NCBI GenBank assembly: GCA_037043015.1
Contig: CM073323.1
Coordinates: forward strand, 8,308,001-8,372,000
Length of the DNA: 64,000 bases
Reading direction: 5' to 3'
Origin: Bryum argenteum
Taxonomy: Eukaryota; Streptophyta; Bryopsida; Bryales; Bryaceae
Below are positions 34,161 to 45,990 of the stretch, in pieces (the first letter of the stretch is position 1; the number at the start of each line of letters is the position of its first letter). The notes under the pieces are model-generated. The model did not search any database and was not told where the DNA came from. It was given only the letters and a program-made list of their open reading frames with translations. The translations under genes were made by a program, and so were the position numbers.

Positions 34161-36369
34161 TTGTCTCATACGTGATAGATGCTAACATTCTCATCTCATT
34201 AGTTTTGCAGGGCTCCATGCACCATTGATTGTTCCTCCCATTCGAAATTGCATTAACTGGCTCCATTCGATTGAACCACCCGGACTAGCTCATCTTCAAT
34301 GCTGTTTTTGATTTATTTATTTGACTAAGTTACAATCTCACTATTTTCCAATTACAATGTGCAAATGCATTCTGTGATACATCTAGTTCATATTCAGCCA
34401 TGAGTTGCTATAAATTGCTTCGGAGAATGATGAGGAAGGCATGGCTGTCTAGTGTGCATGGTGTGTGTGGGAGCTCATTAGACAAGAATCCTCCAGTCTC
34501 TAGAACCAGGTCTGCTCAACATGGGCCTCTGTACCTCTGTCAGTCACTATGCTCTGTTGTGGCTTTTTGTCGATATGTTTGTATCTTATTGTTCAATGTT
34601 CATAATAAAAAGAAAAGAGAGTACATGGTGTGTGGAAATGTGGAAATTAAGTAATCAAGTCAGAAAGTTGTCGTATCTTGCTTCCATTATAAAGCCTGGA
34701 AGCTTTTGTCACTAATTCACTATCCGAAGATGGGATATTGTCCGCTCAAGTGACTATGTTAGCACATATATGCTTTGACAAAGGTGAGTTCATTTTGAAA
34801 CAAATAGAAATATTTATTATACATGGGGTTTACAAACTTACCTTTCTTGTGGTTGGCACATAAATTCAAAGCTATTGAGAAGGGTTCACGAATAGAGGAA
34901 CTCTCAACAACCCTTGAGACCTCACCCTAATCATAAGATTAGTAGAGAGGAATTCATTTCTATGATTATAGTTTCTTTTATGAAGGCTCTAAAATGGTCT
35001 TGTAATACTTTGTGTTTGAGATCAGATTTGCAACTATGGCTATCACATCTAGAACTTTGATGGTTTTGGAATGTTTTCTTGCCAAATGTTGCTCACTTGA
35101 GTGGAGAATTGTCCTCGAATTTGCTATAACAAATCAAGTAACGTTATTATTTTGATAAGCGGTTGATGTTTCTAAACCTTAATTCTGTTAAAATGGCGGT
35201 ATTTGGGTCAAATAGGGCGTACTTATGATTTTTAACCTTTGAACGTAGTCAAAGAGCAATGTTCCAATGTTACTTTAACAAAAGACGAATATTATTGAAC
35301 GTCCGTTCAATAACATTGTTGATCTTGAATGGCAGTTCATGAATATTTGCCCTTTGATTTCAAAATTGACAAAAACCAATGTATTTTTTCTTTTTTTAAC
35401 AGCAAGAGCCAGCCATTTCACAAGAATAATGCCATTTCAAATGAATTTTTTATTAAATTTCAGATAGGTTAGGTAAAGAAGTTGGTGAAGCAAGTACAAC
35501 GTTAATTCACTTGAGCTTTGTTTTTACATGACATTGGATATACAATGATATAAACCCTTCCTTGTAATTGTACCTAATTTTACATGAATAAGATAAATCA
35601 AGCAATTATAGTATATCGTGAATCGTAAAAGTACAGTTCTTATCTTTCCACATTCAAGAACTTTTGAATTTCTCTCAAACTTTTACGTTTTGTAGTTGAA
35701 GAGCAAGATATAATTTTAAAATTACAATAAAAACATGTAAATGAAAAGATTAATAACAAATGTGCATCTTATGGAAGAAGTGTTATGCGCATGAATGTGT
35801 ACATGCTGTAAATAAACACAAACTTTTACAATTAGGTTTGTTGTAATATAAAGGAGATCATTAGGCATTTGAAAACACAATACTTAAGAGAAATGGAAAA
35901 TGCGGCACAAAATTAGGTATAACACAGCGTTATAATAAATCTAAAAAAAAAAAAAAAAAAAAAAAACAAAAACAACTTTGTAAGGAGGAGGTGAGGGCGA
36001 TACGTTTATAATAGAGACTTCAAGAGGAAGTTATCGTAAAAGCAATGCCATTCATTGCTTCCATGTTGCATGTGATTCTCAATTATGTGACAAAGATAAG
36101 ACCTCAATTCTTTTTATATCACACACGTCCTCTATAGCAGAAATTGATTTTCATATTATCACCAAAAATTTCACTTTTAATATACTCTTAAAATTAACAT
36201 CACACTTTTATCGTTTTTGACCTTTAAATTGTTGTTTACGAATGGTCATTGAGGTATATTTTGTCATAGTGCAAATATTATGAACGGCCATTAAAGAGAA
36301 TTGTTGAACATTTTTGAATGGCAACTTAAGAATATTTAGTTATTTACCCTTTGATATTTTTTATTTTTT
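34161..36369. other. Inverted-repeat spacer, AT-rich, with old repeat remnants
   Basis: 34360-34560 matches the reverse complement of 57540-57700, marking the far 3' edge of the ancestral Dof unit. 35170-35400 and 36130-36350 are decayed relatives of the TTAA element at 53859-54295 (shared TTCTGTTAAAATGGC). A 24-base poly(A) run lies at about 35943-35966. No gene recognised. Confidence 0.5.
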
Positions 36370-36379
36370 ATTTCAACAA

Positions 36380-36828
36380 TCACAAGCGATCGCAGCCGTG
36401 GTACAAGTGCGGGAGATGCAAGAAACTTTTCACCAGGGCAGTACGCACCGAGAGATGTATCGGAAGCCGGGGCAGCAGCAAGTGCGACAAGCTTGGAGTG
36501 TCCCAACGCAACACCACCAAGTACAACCCAAGTATGTGGGTCACAAGTGATGTTGGTGCCAACCCTGAGGGCAATCACGAGTTCTTGTCCGTGCGTGAAG
36601 ATCTAGTATTGTTTTCAGGTGAAGATGGCCCCTTCCTTGAGTCCCGCAGTTTCCAGCGATGACAAAGATGGGTTGATGATCCCGGACAATAGTCCACAGA
36701 AGTGCGCTCCAGCGGAAGGTAGAGGTTGGCTTCAGTGTCCTGTTCGTGGAAGCTATGGAAAAGACGTCGAGTCTACATGGAGCCTTTTCATAGACGAGGA
36801 GGCTTGTCCTCCCAAGAAACTCCAATGA
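36380..36828 (+). pseudogene. Dof-like copy C, 5'-truncated and frameshifted
   Basis: Starts abruptly within the finger (FNNHKRSQPWYKCGRCKKLF), so the first Cys pair and start codon are missing. A base is lost near the FTQGG equivalent and an extra C at about 36642-36645 shifts the frame again. Relative to copy A, a segment of about 134 bp is missing between AACCCAA and GTATGTGGG (near 36531). Beyond that it matches A to the end of the acidic tail. Non-functional. Confidence 0.8.
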
Positions 36829-38085
36829 ATCCGTTTCAAGCATGAAGTGTTCTCATTTGAAAGGTGGGTAAGGTGGTTAAGGTGAGGTATTTCTCGTTCG
36901 AGTTTTGTAAGGGTGTGCTTGTTGAAGAGGTTCATTGTTATTATTGGTGTTTTTCTTTGCATTAGCTTGCAATGAGTGACATTCCAAATTGTAGCAATGT
37001 CTCTCTCAGTAAACTCATGGCGTCTTGCATTTTTTGGCAAAAGCAACCACTTCCATAGTTATATGAAATGTTCTTATGACTTAAGTGTAAGTATTCCAAG
37101 TGTGGCATCATTTGTTATGTTTATGCAATATTTGAGAGCACATTTGTGTGACGAGTGTATGTGCATTGTTGAAATTTTGATATAATCTTGTCCTCCCTTG
37201 TCTAACATTTACCCCTTGCACAATGAGGAGCTTGGTTATGAATTGCTCTACATTCTATAGTACGCATGCATTAACCAAATAGCTCCATCAAGCAACCACT
37301 TCACCGTTGGACACTTACAATCCTGATCGCTAGATGCTAGGCCTTATAATCTTGATTATCTTTATCATTGGATTACATTTCCAATGAAAGGGGACAGTGT
37401 CCTAATTCACTTTGTCTTCCGTTTCCGCTTCACCTTTGTGCTATCGAAGCCGATGCGGATCCTCTTCTACCTTAGCTTGGAAATGTCATGTCCAAGAGGA
37501 TGTGATGTGCTCTCATCGGCAAGCCCTATTTGCCTGTTTCTGTAAAAGCTCAGTCTGCCGCTTTCTTTTCTTTCTAGATCGTGAGTGTTACTTTTGCTTG
37601 CAATTACACGGCTTTGCACACAACAAAGAGCGTTCTGGTTGATTATCTAAATTGTCGGGACAAGATTTGTAGGTCGCTTCACACAAACAGGATAATCGTG
37701 AGTGAGAGGGGACGTGAAGGGAGCAGATCTTCCTTGTCGCTTTTAGATATCAAGGTATCACATGTTATTACCAATGCCGTTCTTTGCATTACCTTACAAT
37801 GGTGTCGAGACATTCATAATTGTAGCAATATTTCTCTTAGTAGATTCATGGCGTTCTGCAAGTTTTTTGGCACAAGCAACCACATCCATAGTTACATGAA
37901 ATATTCTTATAGCTTAAGTATAAGTATTCCAAGTGTGACATCATTTGTTATGTTTATGCAATGTTTGAGAGGAGATTTGTGTAATGATTGTGTGTGCATT
38001 GTTGAATTTTTGATTTAGTCTTGTCCTCTCTTAAGTCTAACATTTACCCTTTGCACAATGAGAGGCTCGCCCATGAATTGTTGTA
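36829..38085 (+). repeat. 3' repeat blocks of copy C
   Basis: Same two blocks as after copy A (open stretches 36976-37185 and 37581-38018). Similarity to A ends near 38085. Confidence 0.75.
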
Positions 38086-39278
38086 CACGTCCGAGGCCCA
38101 CTCTATGATTCACACATCCCAGTAATTCTTCATGGCAATGGGTGTAGAATTGCGAGTTGCTTTTATTCGTGGTTCAGATTGGTTGCTCTTCAAATGTGAC
38201 GGTCGTAATGACTTGACCGTGATGACACATAGTACATATTTGAATTGTGCTTCTAATGACATCACAATAAATTATCACTTATCCTTAATTTGTTTTCTAA
38301 TCTACTAGGGTATGGTATGCTTCTTACAACAAAAACAAATTCGAAGAAAAAGTGATAAATATCATAATCATTTTATGTTATTAGAAGCACAATTAAAATT
38401 AACACTTTGTGTCATAACGGTCAAGTCATTATGGCGATCACTTTTAGAGCCATTTTCTTCTAGTGACGAGCTCTCAAATGATATCCTTGTCTCGAGGACC
38501 CAAAATTGTTCTCTAGATAGCCGAAAAAGGTTTTTGAGATTTCACAAAAAGCACAAAAAGGAAAACGTCTAGAATAAGTGTGCTTTTTAAGCTCCATGTA
38601 TTGTGCCAATGCGCAGATGAGGGTGTGCAGTTTTGGAGCCGTGTTCATGAGGGTGTGCGGTTCAAATATCATGGCGGTGGAAAAGAAGGATCTCGTAAAT
38701 TTTCAATTGATTTTAATTACCAAAGTAACGTAATCATTGTCCATTTGTGAGTCATGGATAAAGAATATATAAGCTATTATTTATCCAAACTTCAAATTGA
38801 TATATGTCTTTTAATTCTTTGGAGGACATTGTATAAAATATTTGCATGGAGGATACTCACTTTCATTAAAATGAAACCGTTATATGTACAAGAGTAGCAT
38901 ATTTTTGAGGAACCAAAATGTCACATACATGTATGGTTATGTAGTTTAAACCTCAAAACGTTACTCAAATGCAACTGAGGTACATTGGAAGGTCAAAAAT
39001 TGTTGTGGTTTTGATAGATTTTGACCCTCAAATGTTTCTCAATGGTTGTTAAGAAATATTTGAGGGTCAAAGTTGTCGAAAGGTGTAGTATTGAAGAATT
39101 AAAAGTCATAATGAAATTTTTTGAAGAACTGATTAGAAGACAATCCCATCACATGCTAGAATTCATCTGAGTAATTCCAAAAAAAAGCATGACAAACTCG
39201 GCAACAGCGGAGAAGCGCTACATCATCCGAACATGGGGATGATTGGAAGCATGACACCCGTCTGGAGGGTGTCTGGAG
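38086..39278. other. Intergenic spacer before the right inverted-repeat arm
   Basis: AT-rich. Around 38.2-38.46 kb a short inverted repeat (AATGACTTGACCGT... and ACGGTCAAGTCATTATGG) brackets about 200 bp and may be a foldback element. A Dof-gene start fragment lies at 38671-38698. Confidence 0.4.
38671..38698 (+). pseudogene. Isolated start fragment of a Dof-like gene
   Basis: ATCATGGCGGTGGAAAAGAA and the next eight bases encode MAVEKKDLV, matching the first residues of copies A, B and D. It stops before the zinc finger. It lies 2.3 kb downstream of truncated copy C on the same strand, as if the copy had been permuted. Confidence 0.6.
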
Positions 39279-39292
39279 GATAAACGTTAGAC

Positions 39293-39662
39293 TTAACCCT
39301 TAAACGCCCAAGCATGCCCGAGGGGCATGATTCCAACAGAATCTTCCTTGTAGCTCTCACTGTACTCAACATTTCACTCATATTTTGATGTCAAACTGGT
39401 CACCTTCTTCTGATGCATTCAAAAAGTGAAATTTCACAATTCAAATCACAATTTGTATGAATGATTTTGTGCTTTGAAAGGATTGTGGTAGGTAGGTTGG
39501 GGTGGTACATAACCTTGTAGGAGGTTGCAAGCTCATCATTGATTGGCCTATTCATGATGCCCAAGTTCAAAAAGTGCACTATTCATGATGCCCAAGTCCA
39601 AAAGATGCTGTGATCCAATTTTGGGCTGCCCGTTTCAGACCCCATGGGCGTTTAAGGGTTAA
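39293..39662. mobile_element. piggyBac-like element PB-D (370 bp) with a proven empty site
   Basis: Left end TTAACCCTTAAACGCCCA, right end TGGGCGTTTAAGGGTTAA, perfect inverted repeats inside TTAA. The other inverted-repeat arm is the unfilled site: at 33433-33450 it reads CCTCTCTTAAGTCTAACG, while here the two halves (reversed) GTTAGAC and GAGAGG flank the element with TTAA on both sides. This is a precise single-TTAA insertion with TTAA duplication. A close relative, PB-E, sits at 51921-52290. Non-coding. Confidence 0.88.
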
Positions 39663-40796
39663 GAGAGGACATTCAAGACTATATCAAAAATTCAACAATA
39701 CACACACAATCGTTACACAAATCTGCTCTCAAACATTGCATAAACATAACAAATGATGTCACACTTGGAATACTTATACTTAAGCCATAAGAATATTTCA
39801 TGTAACTACGGATGTGGTTGCTTGTGCCAAAAAACTTGCAGAACACCATGAATCTACTAAGAGAAACATTGCTACAATTATGAATGTCTAGACACCAAAG
39901 AACGATATTGGTAATAACATGTGATACCTTGATATCTAAAAGCGACAAGTAAGATCTCGCTCCCTTCACGCCCTCTCACTCACGATTATCCTATTTGTGC
40001 GAAGCGGCCTACAAATCCCGTCCCGACAAATTAGATTATCAACCGTAACGCTCTTTGTTGTGTGTGCAGAGTCGTGTAGTTGCAAGCAAAAGTAACACTC
40101 ACGATCTAGAAAGAAAAGAAAGCGGCAGAGAGAGCTTTACGAAACGGGCAAATAGGGCTTGCCAATGAGAGCCCGGCAAAATAGGGCTTGCCGATGAGAG
40201 CACATCACATCCTCTTGGACATGACATTTCCAAGCTAAGGTAGAAGAGGATCCGCATCGGCCGATGATAGCACAAGGTGAAGCGAAGCGGAAGAAAGACA
40301 AAGTGAATTAGGACATTGTCCCCTTTCATTGGAAATGTAATCCAATGATAAAGATAATCAAGATTATAAGGCCTAGCATCTAGCGATCAGGATTGTAAGT
40401 GTCCAGCGGTGAAGTGATTGCTTGCTATTTGGTTAATGCATGCATACTATAGAATGTAGAGCAATTCATAACCAAGCTCCTCATTGTGCAAGGGGTAAAT
40501 GTTAGACAAGGGAGGACAAGATTATATCAAAATTTCAACAATGCACATACACTCGTCACACAAATGTGCTCTCAAATATTGCATAAACATAACAAATGAT
40601 GCCACACTTGGAATACTTACACTTAAGTCATAAGAACATTTCATATAACTATGGAAGTGGTTGCTTTTGCCAAAAAATGCAAGACGCCATGAGTTTACTG
40701 AGAGAGACATTGCTACAATTTGGAATGTCACTCATTGCAAGCTAATGCAAAGAAAAACACCAATAATAACAATGAACCTCTTCAACAAGCACACCC

Positions 40797-41570
40797 TTAC
40801 AAAACTCGACCCCACCTTACAAATGAGAAGTCCTCATGCTTGAAATGGATTCGTTGGAGTTTCTCATGCTTGAAAAGGATTCGTTGGAGTTTCTTGGGAG
40901 GACAAGCCTCCTCGTCTGCGAAAAGGCTCGAGGTAGACTCGACGTCTTTTCCGTAGCTTCCACGAACCGGGCACTGAAGCCAGACTCTACCTTCAGCCAG
41001 AGCGCACTTCTCTGGACTCTTGTCCGGGATCATCAACCCATCTTCGTCATCGCTAGAAACTGCGGACTCAAGGAAGGGGCCATCTTCACCTGATAACAAC
41101 ACTAGATCTTCACGCACAGAGGAGAACTCCTGATTGCCCTCAGACGAGAACTCCCGATTGCCCTCAGGGTTGGCACCAACATCACCTGTGACCCACATAC
41201 CTGAAATCCCACGGAGGAACATCGATCCCTCATCGTCTTCGGTAGAGATGGCAGTGGACTTCGTTTCATCGGCACTAGCGGCAATACGAGGGCTTTGGCG
41301 TCGGCGGGCTCCAAACCGTCTACCTGGTGGGTCTTACGGCTTGGACTTGGTGGTGTTGCGTCCGGACACTTCAACCTGTCGCACTCGCTGCTTCCCCGGC
41401 TTCCGGTGCGTACCACCCTGGGTGAAAAGTTTCGTGCATTTCCCGCACTTGTACCGCGGCTGCGATCGCTTCTTATTGTTGAAGAAGCGGAAGTGCATCC
41501 TTACGTCTTCATACTTGCAATGAGTGCACTTCTTCGGCTTGCCCACGAGATCCTCCCGCTCCACCGCCAT
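40797..41570 (-). pseudogene. Dof-like zinc-finger gene, copy B (same in-frame stop as A)
   Basis: Mirror copy of A on the minus strand. It starts at 41570 with the same 78-codon finger-containing ORF ending at 41334; the remaining frame (41222 to 40797) stays open in phase. It has two GNQEFSSE-type repeats where A has three. Sharing the TAA with A means the stop pre-dates the inverted duplication, or the arms have been homogenised by gene conversion. Finger residues CTHC..SQPRYKCGKC are intact. Confidence 0.65.
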
Positions 41571-41712
41571 GATGTTGGCGCAGCCTCCTCAGTAACACAG
41601 CTCCACACTTGCAGCTCCGGCCACAGCGGGAACGCTCATTCTGAAGTCAATTTATAGGCCATGGAAATGACCGGGTGGTCGGATGCAGGTTTGTCTTAGT
41701 CTGTACACGTGT
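41571..41712 (-). promoter_or_regulatory. Conserved promoter of Dof-like copy B
   Basis: TATAAAT box (plus-strand 41650-41656) and ACACGTGT (41705-41712), equivalent to copy A. Confidence 0.55.
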
Positions 41713-42399
41713 CATTAAAGGATTGGTACCGAACTCCCACTTCCAGTTCCAAGCGCGGGAAAATGCTACCGACAGGTCGAAAGCAACAGACTGATAGAAG
41801 GGTACCGAGCTGCCACTCCCTTTTAGGGTTTCCGTGGGTTTTCACATCATCCAATCTGGGCGGGAAAAATGCTATCAGCGGAGCCCCTTCAGCCCATGGG
41901 ATTTTTCTTCAGAATCCCAGGAATTTCAATTTGAATCCTGCGGTCGTTTTTGATAACTTAGAATTTAAAAGTGAGGGGACGGTCCCAAAATATTCTAAAA
42001 GTCCACTCCTTGACATTAAAAAATTAGGGGCTCTTTACCCCTCCCTCTCCCTTGCCTCCGAGAAATGTTCGTAGCACTGATTTACAAGCAATCCTGGTTC
42101 TCTATGGATGGGCCCCAATTTCTTGTTTTTTCATTTTGACCCCTTGGATTTTTTATTTTATTTTTAAATTTGGGATCTACGCCCCCATTCTGTCCTATGG
42201 GCCTCACCATGAAATTTTAAAGGCTAATGCACAATATATTAGGGGCATCTTTTTATTAGCCCCCACCATATCTGGAAAGTCCAAGGGACAACTTTAGTTG
42301 GATTGAATTTAGTGTCCGGCGTATCCATGCTCCTAGATAGAATATATTGTCGCTTAATCCTCTCAGATGACATGACCTGTTCACTTATCTTGAAGGATA

Positions 42400-42969
42400 T
42401 TAACCCCTAAAGATCCTTGGGTGTTTTTGGGAGCTTGAAACCTCAAAACTCCTGTTCTCTACCTCTATGCACTTCAAGGGGTGCAAAACAAATTTTTAAT
42501 TCTTTCTTTAATTTCCAACCGTATGATCTTGTACCTAAAAGATTCAAAAATTGACCGTTGGATGTTTACCATTCTAGAGATCATAACATCCAAAGTTTGT
42601 CTACAAAGTTTTTTTGGGCATTGTTGAGATTATTTTTGACACTTTTGGAGGCTGCCCTTGTAAAATTGGTACTTTGTGTGACTTGGGGCCCTTTGGAACT
42701 TAAGTAGTGATTTGGTCATGAACCTATTTCCAAAAAAAAAAAATCAAGAAAATATTAAATTTAAACTGCCCGAATTTGGCTCGCAAACCAAGAATTGTTG
42801 TAGAAGACTCAAAAATTGGAATTTGGCTTTGCAAATTTTACCACATACACTTTGCAGTATAGGGAATACCCATTAAAATTTTAGGCAAAATTATCACTTT
42901 AACCTATTCATCTAGGCTGCCCAAAATAGCAAAACGCCAATTTGGAGGTCTTGGATCTTTAGGGGTTAA
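42400..42969. mobile_element. piggyBac-like element PB-C' (inverted duplicate of PB-C)
   Basis: 570 bp, TTAACCCCTAAAGATCC at one end and GGATCTTTAGGGGTTAA at the other. It is the PB-C insertion carried along by the inverted duplication, not an independent insertion, because both arms share it at the same place. Confidence 0.75.
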
Positions 42970-42990
42970 ACCAAAATTGTTCGGTAGATA

Positions 42991-44329
42991 ATATAGTATT
43001 TATAATGTAGTAGTTGTTGCCTTGGAAACTATTCATTATTACATGCTTAAGTTATACCTATATTAAAAAAAACCTACCTAATATACTTGTGTGTTTCAAC
43101 CAAATCAAATGTTTGTATAAACTCAAACTTAAGAATGAAATATTTATAATTTAGTATTTGGAAGTAACTATTGTCCATAGACATTGAAAGATTATCATCT
43201 TAAAATTCAAAGCTACGTATATGGTAATGATATATTTTTGTGCAAATGATGACATAATGATGCAATTCTCCTATGATTTTTTTTATCATACCATCATTTT
43301 TATAGAGTTATAATTAGCTAGTGCAAGTGTTACAAACTTACAATCACTCCATCTCTCCTATTATCTAATCATTTCCTAATTTTCAAACTTTCAATGATTT
43401 TGAATACTTGCAAGTGAAATCTACCCTATACATCCGCATTTCCTATGAATTCTTTTTATGATTCCATCATTTTCAGAGGATCCTTATCAGCTACTACATG
43501 GTTTAAAATAATTATTTCTCTCCTCTTTTCAATTTTTCCTTCATTTTTTAAAGATCTAGTTACTTTAGCCACTTCTAAGTAAATCGAGAAAAATAGCTTT
43601 GATTTTTTATAATTTTGTGATGATTCCATCATTTTTTTAGGGTCCTCATCACCTAGTTTGAACGTGATAAACTTATTTTATTCTTTTTTCTAGATGTACT
43701 CTAGTAAGCACTCTCCAACCTGATAAATCTAACTAATAAGTCTTTCTTGGAAAATACTTCCATTTCTTCCATGCTTGATTAATGCCTGAGTAGGTTACTT
43801 TACTCGTTGTAAAGCACTCACTGGTGTCAAAATCTCTTAGTGTTGTCCGTTCAAATGAGACAGAGTATTCATCCTTGGCTGGATTACTATTGCCCGGCCA
43901 AATTACGCGTGTAAAGCTCGAGCAAGAGTGAACAACGAACCTCCGGCCTCGGCTTTATGTCTCCGGAATAGGCAACCTGGAGAGGCTGGATTTCTGCCAA
44001 CTTTGTGCTCCGTGATGTGGAGATGAAGAACGTGAGGTGTAATGTAGAACAAGAGACCTGTTTAATTTCACCGTAATGCGCATGACCATGATTGAAGATG
44101 TGAAGAAATGAGGCAAGTAAATTGAGTGCACATGGTGAACATGAAGATGAGAATATGGATGCAGCATAAAATTTACTTGAGTTTACATTGCGCGGAAGAT
44201 CTCCACTTGTAAAAGCGAGAGATGGTTTTACATGATGTAGGTCCTAAGACCGTACAACGCGTACATTGTAGGGCTCTTCATATATATAATGCCCTGCACA
44301 AATACATTCTCATAAAAATGAAGATTTAA
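42991..44329. repeat. AT-rich region with three diverged tandem units of about 170 bp
   Basis: A motif of the TATGATTCCATCATTTT type followed by a TCATCACCTAGT-like stretch recurs near 43280, 43455 and 43620. The remainder up to 44.33 kb shows no gene. Confidence 0.5.
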
Positions 44330-44671
44330 GAATAGGAGTACTATGAAACATGCACCACAAAAAACGTTTTTGGGTAGGGAAAAAGTGAACAATAAGTAAG
44401 TATCTTCACAAATTTGTAAGTTCCACGCAATAAAAAAATTCAAAATTCTCGAAATCATTTTGTTCAAACAAAGTTTGAAAAAAATAACTCAAAATCACTA
44501 CAAACCAGAAATATTGTTTTAGTAATTTTTGGAGGTTGTCTTTTGTAATTTTTGTAAACTTCTTGACTTTAGTTTCTTTGGAATTTGACTAGTAATTTGG
44601 TTGTGGGCTTGCGCTAGGCTATACAAAGTTTTGCAAATATGCGTAGTCGGTACCTAGCAGTCGGATTACAG

Positions 44672-45032
44672 TAGATAGATAGAAACTCCGGTCTCTTTCT
44701 AAGGGGCCGGCGTGAATGAAGTGTCCGTTCGTAATGCTAATATCCCAATGGCCACCGGACAAGGGGAAATTGGAACAATACTACTTTCCCCTCTCGAGGG
44801 TGGACACTATAACTAGGCTAGTTTCTAGCCTAGTTACTAGTGCCTTGAGGATACTTGACATAGTATCACCCCAAAGGACTTTGAGGTACCCATACAACAA
44901 GGTCCAAGGACCCCCCACAATAGTTGGGTGGACTATAGTGGTGAGCACCACGCCGGCATGGGGAATGGAACCCACGGCCTCCTTAATGGGGGCCATGAGC
45001 CCCAACCACCAAGCCAAGGCTTGTCGTGCCTT
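44672..45032 (-). mobile_element. Full-length tRNA-derived SINE (361 bp)
   Basis: Flanked by a perfect 9-bp target duplication GGATTACAG (44663-44671 and 45033-45041). The unfilled site survives in the other arm (reversed, about 53200: GATTATAGCAACAAAAGCTC). Read on the minus strand, the head contains a Pol III A-box-like TGGCTTGGTGG (45006-45016 on +) and a B-box-like GGTTCCATTCC (44962-44972), spaced as in tRNA genes. It ends in a CTATCTATCTA tail. A 5'-truncated relative lies at 15986-16235. Confidence 0.82.
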
Positions 45033-45041
45033 GGATTACAG

Positions 45042-45989
45042 CAACAAAAAACTCAAAGGTTCCGACTGATCCGATTAGTTCGCATTGGGTTACCAATTAT
45101 TACAATATTTACATGATTGGTAGGAATGATTACATGGAATACATTCAAACATTTACTCTAAGAAGGTAAGTGAATGAATTAATAATTATCCAGTGCATTC
45201 CTAATATGTTCTTATGTAGATTTCAAAAATATATACATTTAGAAAAGTGCATATTATTGGGTTCACTATTAAATTTCATCTTATTTATTTGTTCCAATTT
45301 GGTCTAAAACACTTATCGTGGCCATGCTTTTTACTAGAGAGACAACCATAGTGTAGTACTTGAGATGAATTTTTAGCTCATCATGGTTAGAAAATTTGCT
45401 ATCAAAATTTCAAAATTCTGAGATATTCAAAACAACTATGGGTAAGTTTAAGCGTGTGTAAAACTGTAAATAGATTTATGAAGTAGTTACTTTTTTTTAT
45501 ACGCATAATTCAATTTATATCTTTCCTACTTGCAATCTCCACATTACTCCATAATTGCCTCACCAAATTGCATATTTGCATTCACTAGAGCCTTTGGCCT
45601 TTTGGGAGTGAAATTCAAATAAGTGAGACACCGATGAATCTCTTTTTAGTTTGAGACATTACTAAGAAACTCCCATCCTTAGATCAAGAATGCCTCTCCG
45701 ATTTCAAAGAGTCCAAATTTGCTTATATGTGTTATATATAGCCTCAAAAATTAAAAAATAAATTCAACAACATATGCACTATGGATTAATTTATGCACTG
45801 AATGAAATACTATAATTTTTGAAAATTGAAAATTTTTAAATTTAGAAAGTGACATTTCTTAACACTCTATTCTGAAAATGGCTCCTTCAAAAAAATGTAG
45901 AAAGAGCTTATACTGAGAAAATAGGAAATGTCAGATAACTAAACTAATTATCTGCAGGGCCTCGAGACGTGCTGAGAGCTCACACGTGT
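45042..45989. other. Non-coding part of arm L upstream of peptide copy 1
   Basis: AT-rich, matched by 52300-53190 in the other arm. Nothing else recognised. Confidence 0.5.
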
Positions 45990-45990
45990 G

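Larger units (their letters stand above)
39279..42990 (-). repeat. Right arm of the large inverted repeat (Dof copy B arm)
   Basis: Reverse complement of 30060-33455, plus the private insertion PB-D at its outer edge. It includes PB-C', Dof copy B and the 3' repeat blocks (open stretches 39679-39969 and 40522-40731 on -). Confidence 0.85.

Noticed and set aside
36380-36828. Copy C as a retrocopy of a spliced Dof mRNA, because the missing segment lies between GTAAGA and TTTCAG of copy A
   Set aside because: The join in C has two extra bases, splicing of A would not keep frame, there is no poly(A) tail, and similarity continues far into 3' non-coding repeats.
27856-42969. TTAA-CCCC motifs as LTR retrotransposon ends
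   Set aside because: The ends are inverted, not direct; no TG..CA termini, primer-binding site or polyprotein found. No LTR element was recognised in the window.
44941-45032. A functional tRNA gene at the A/B-box motifs
   Set aside because: The region does not fold into a complete cloverleaf by eye and is embedded in a repeated element with target duplications; a SINE head fits better.
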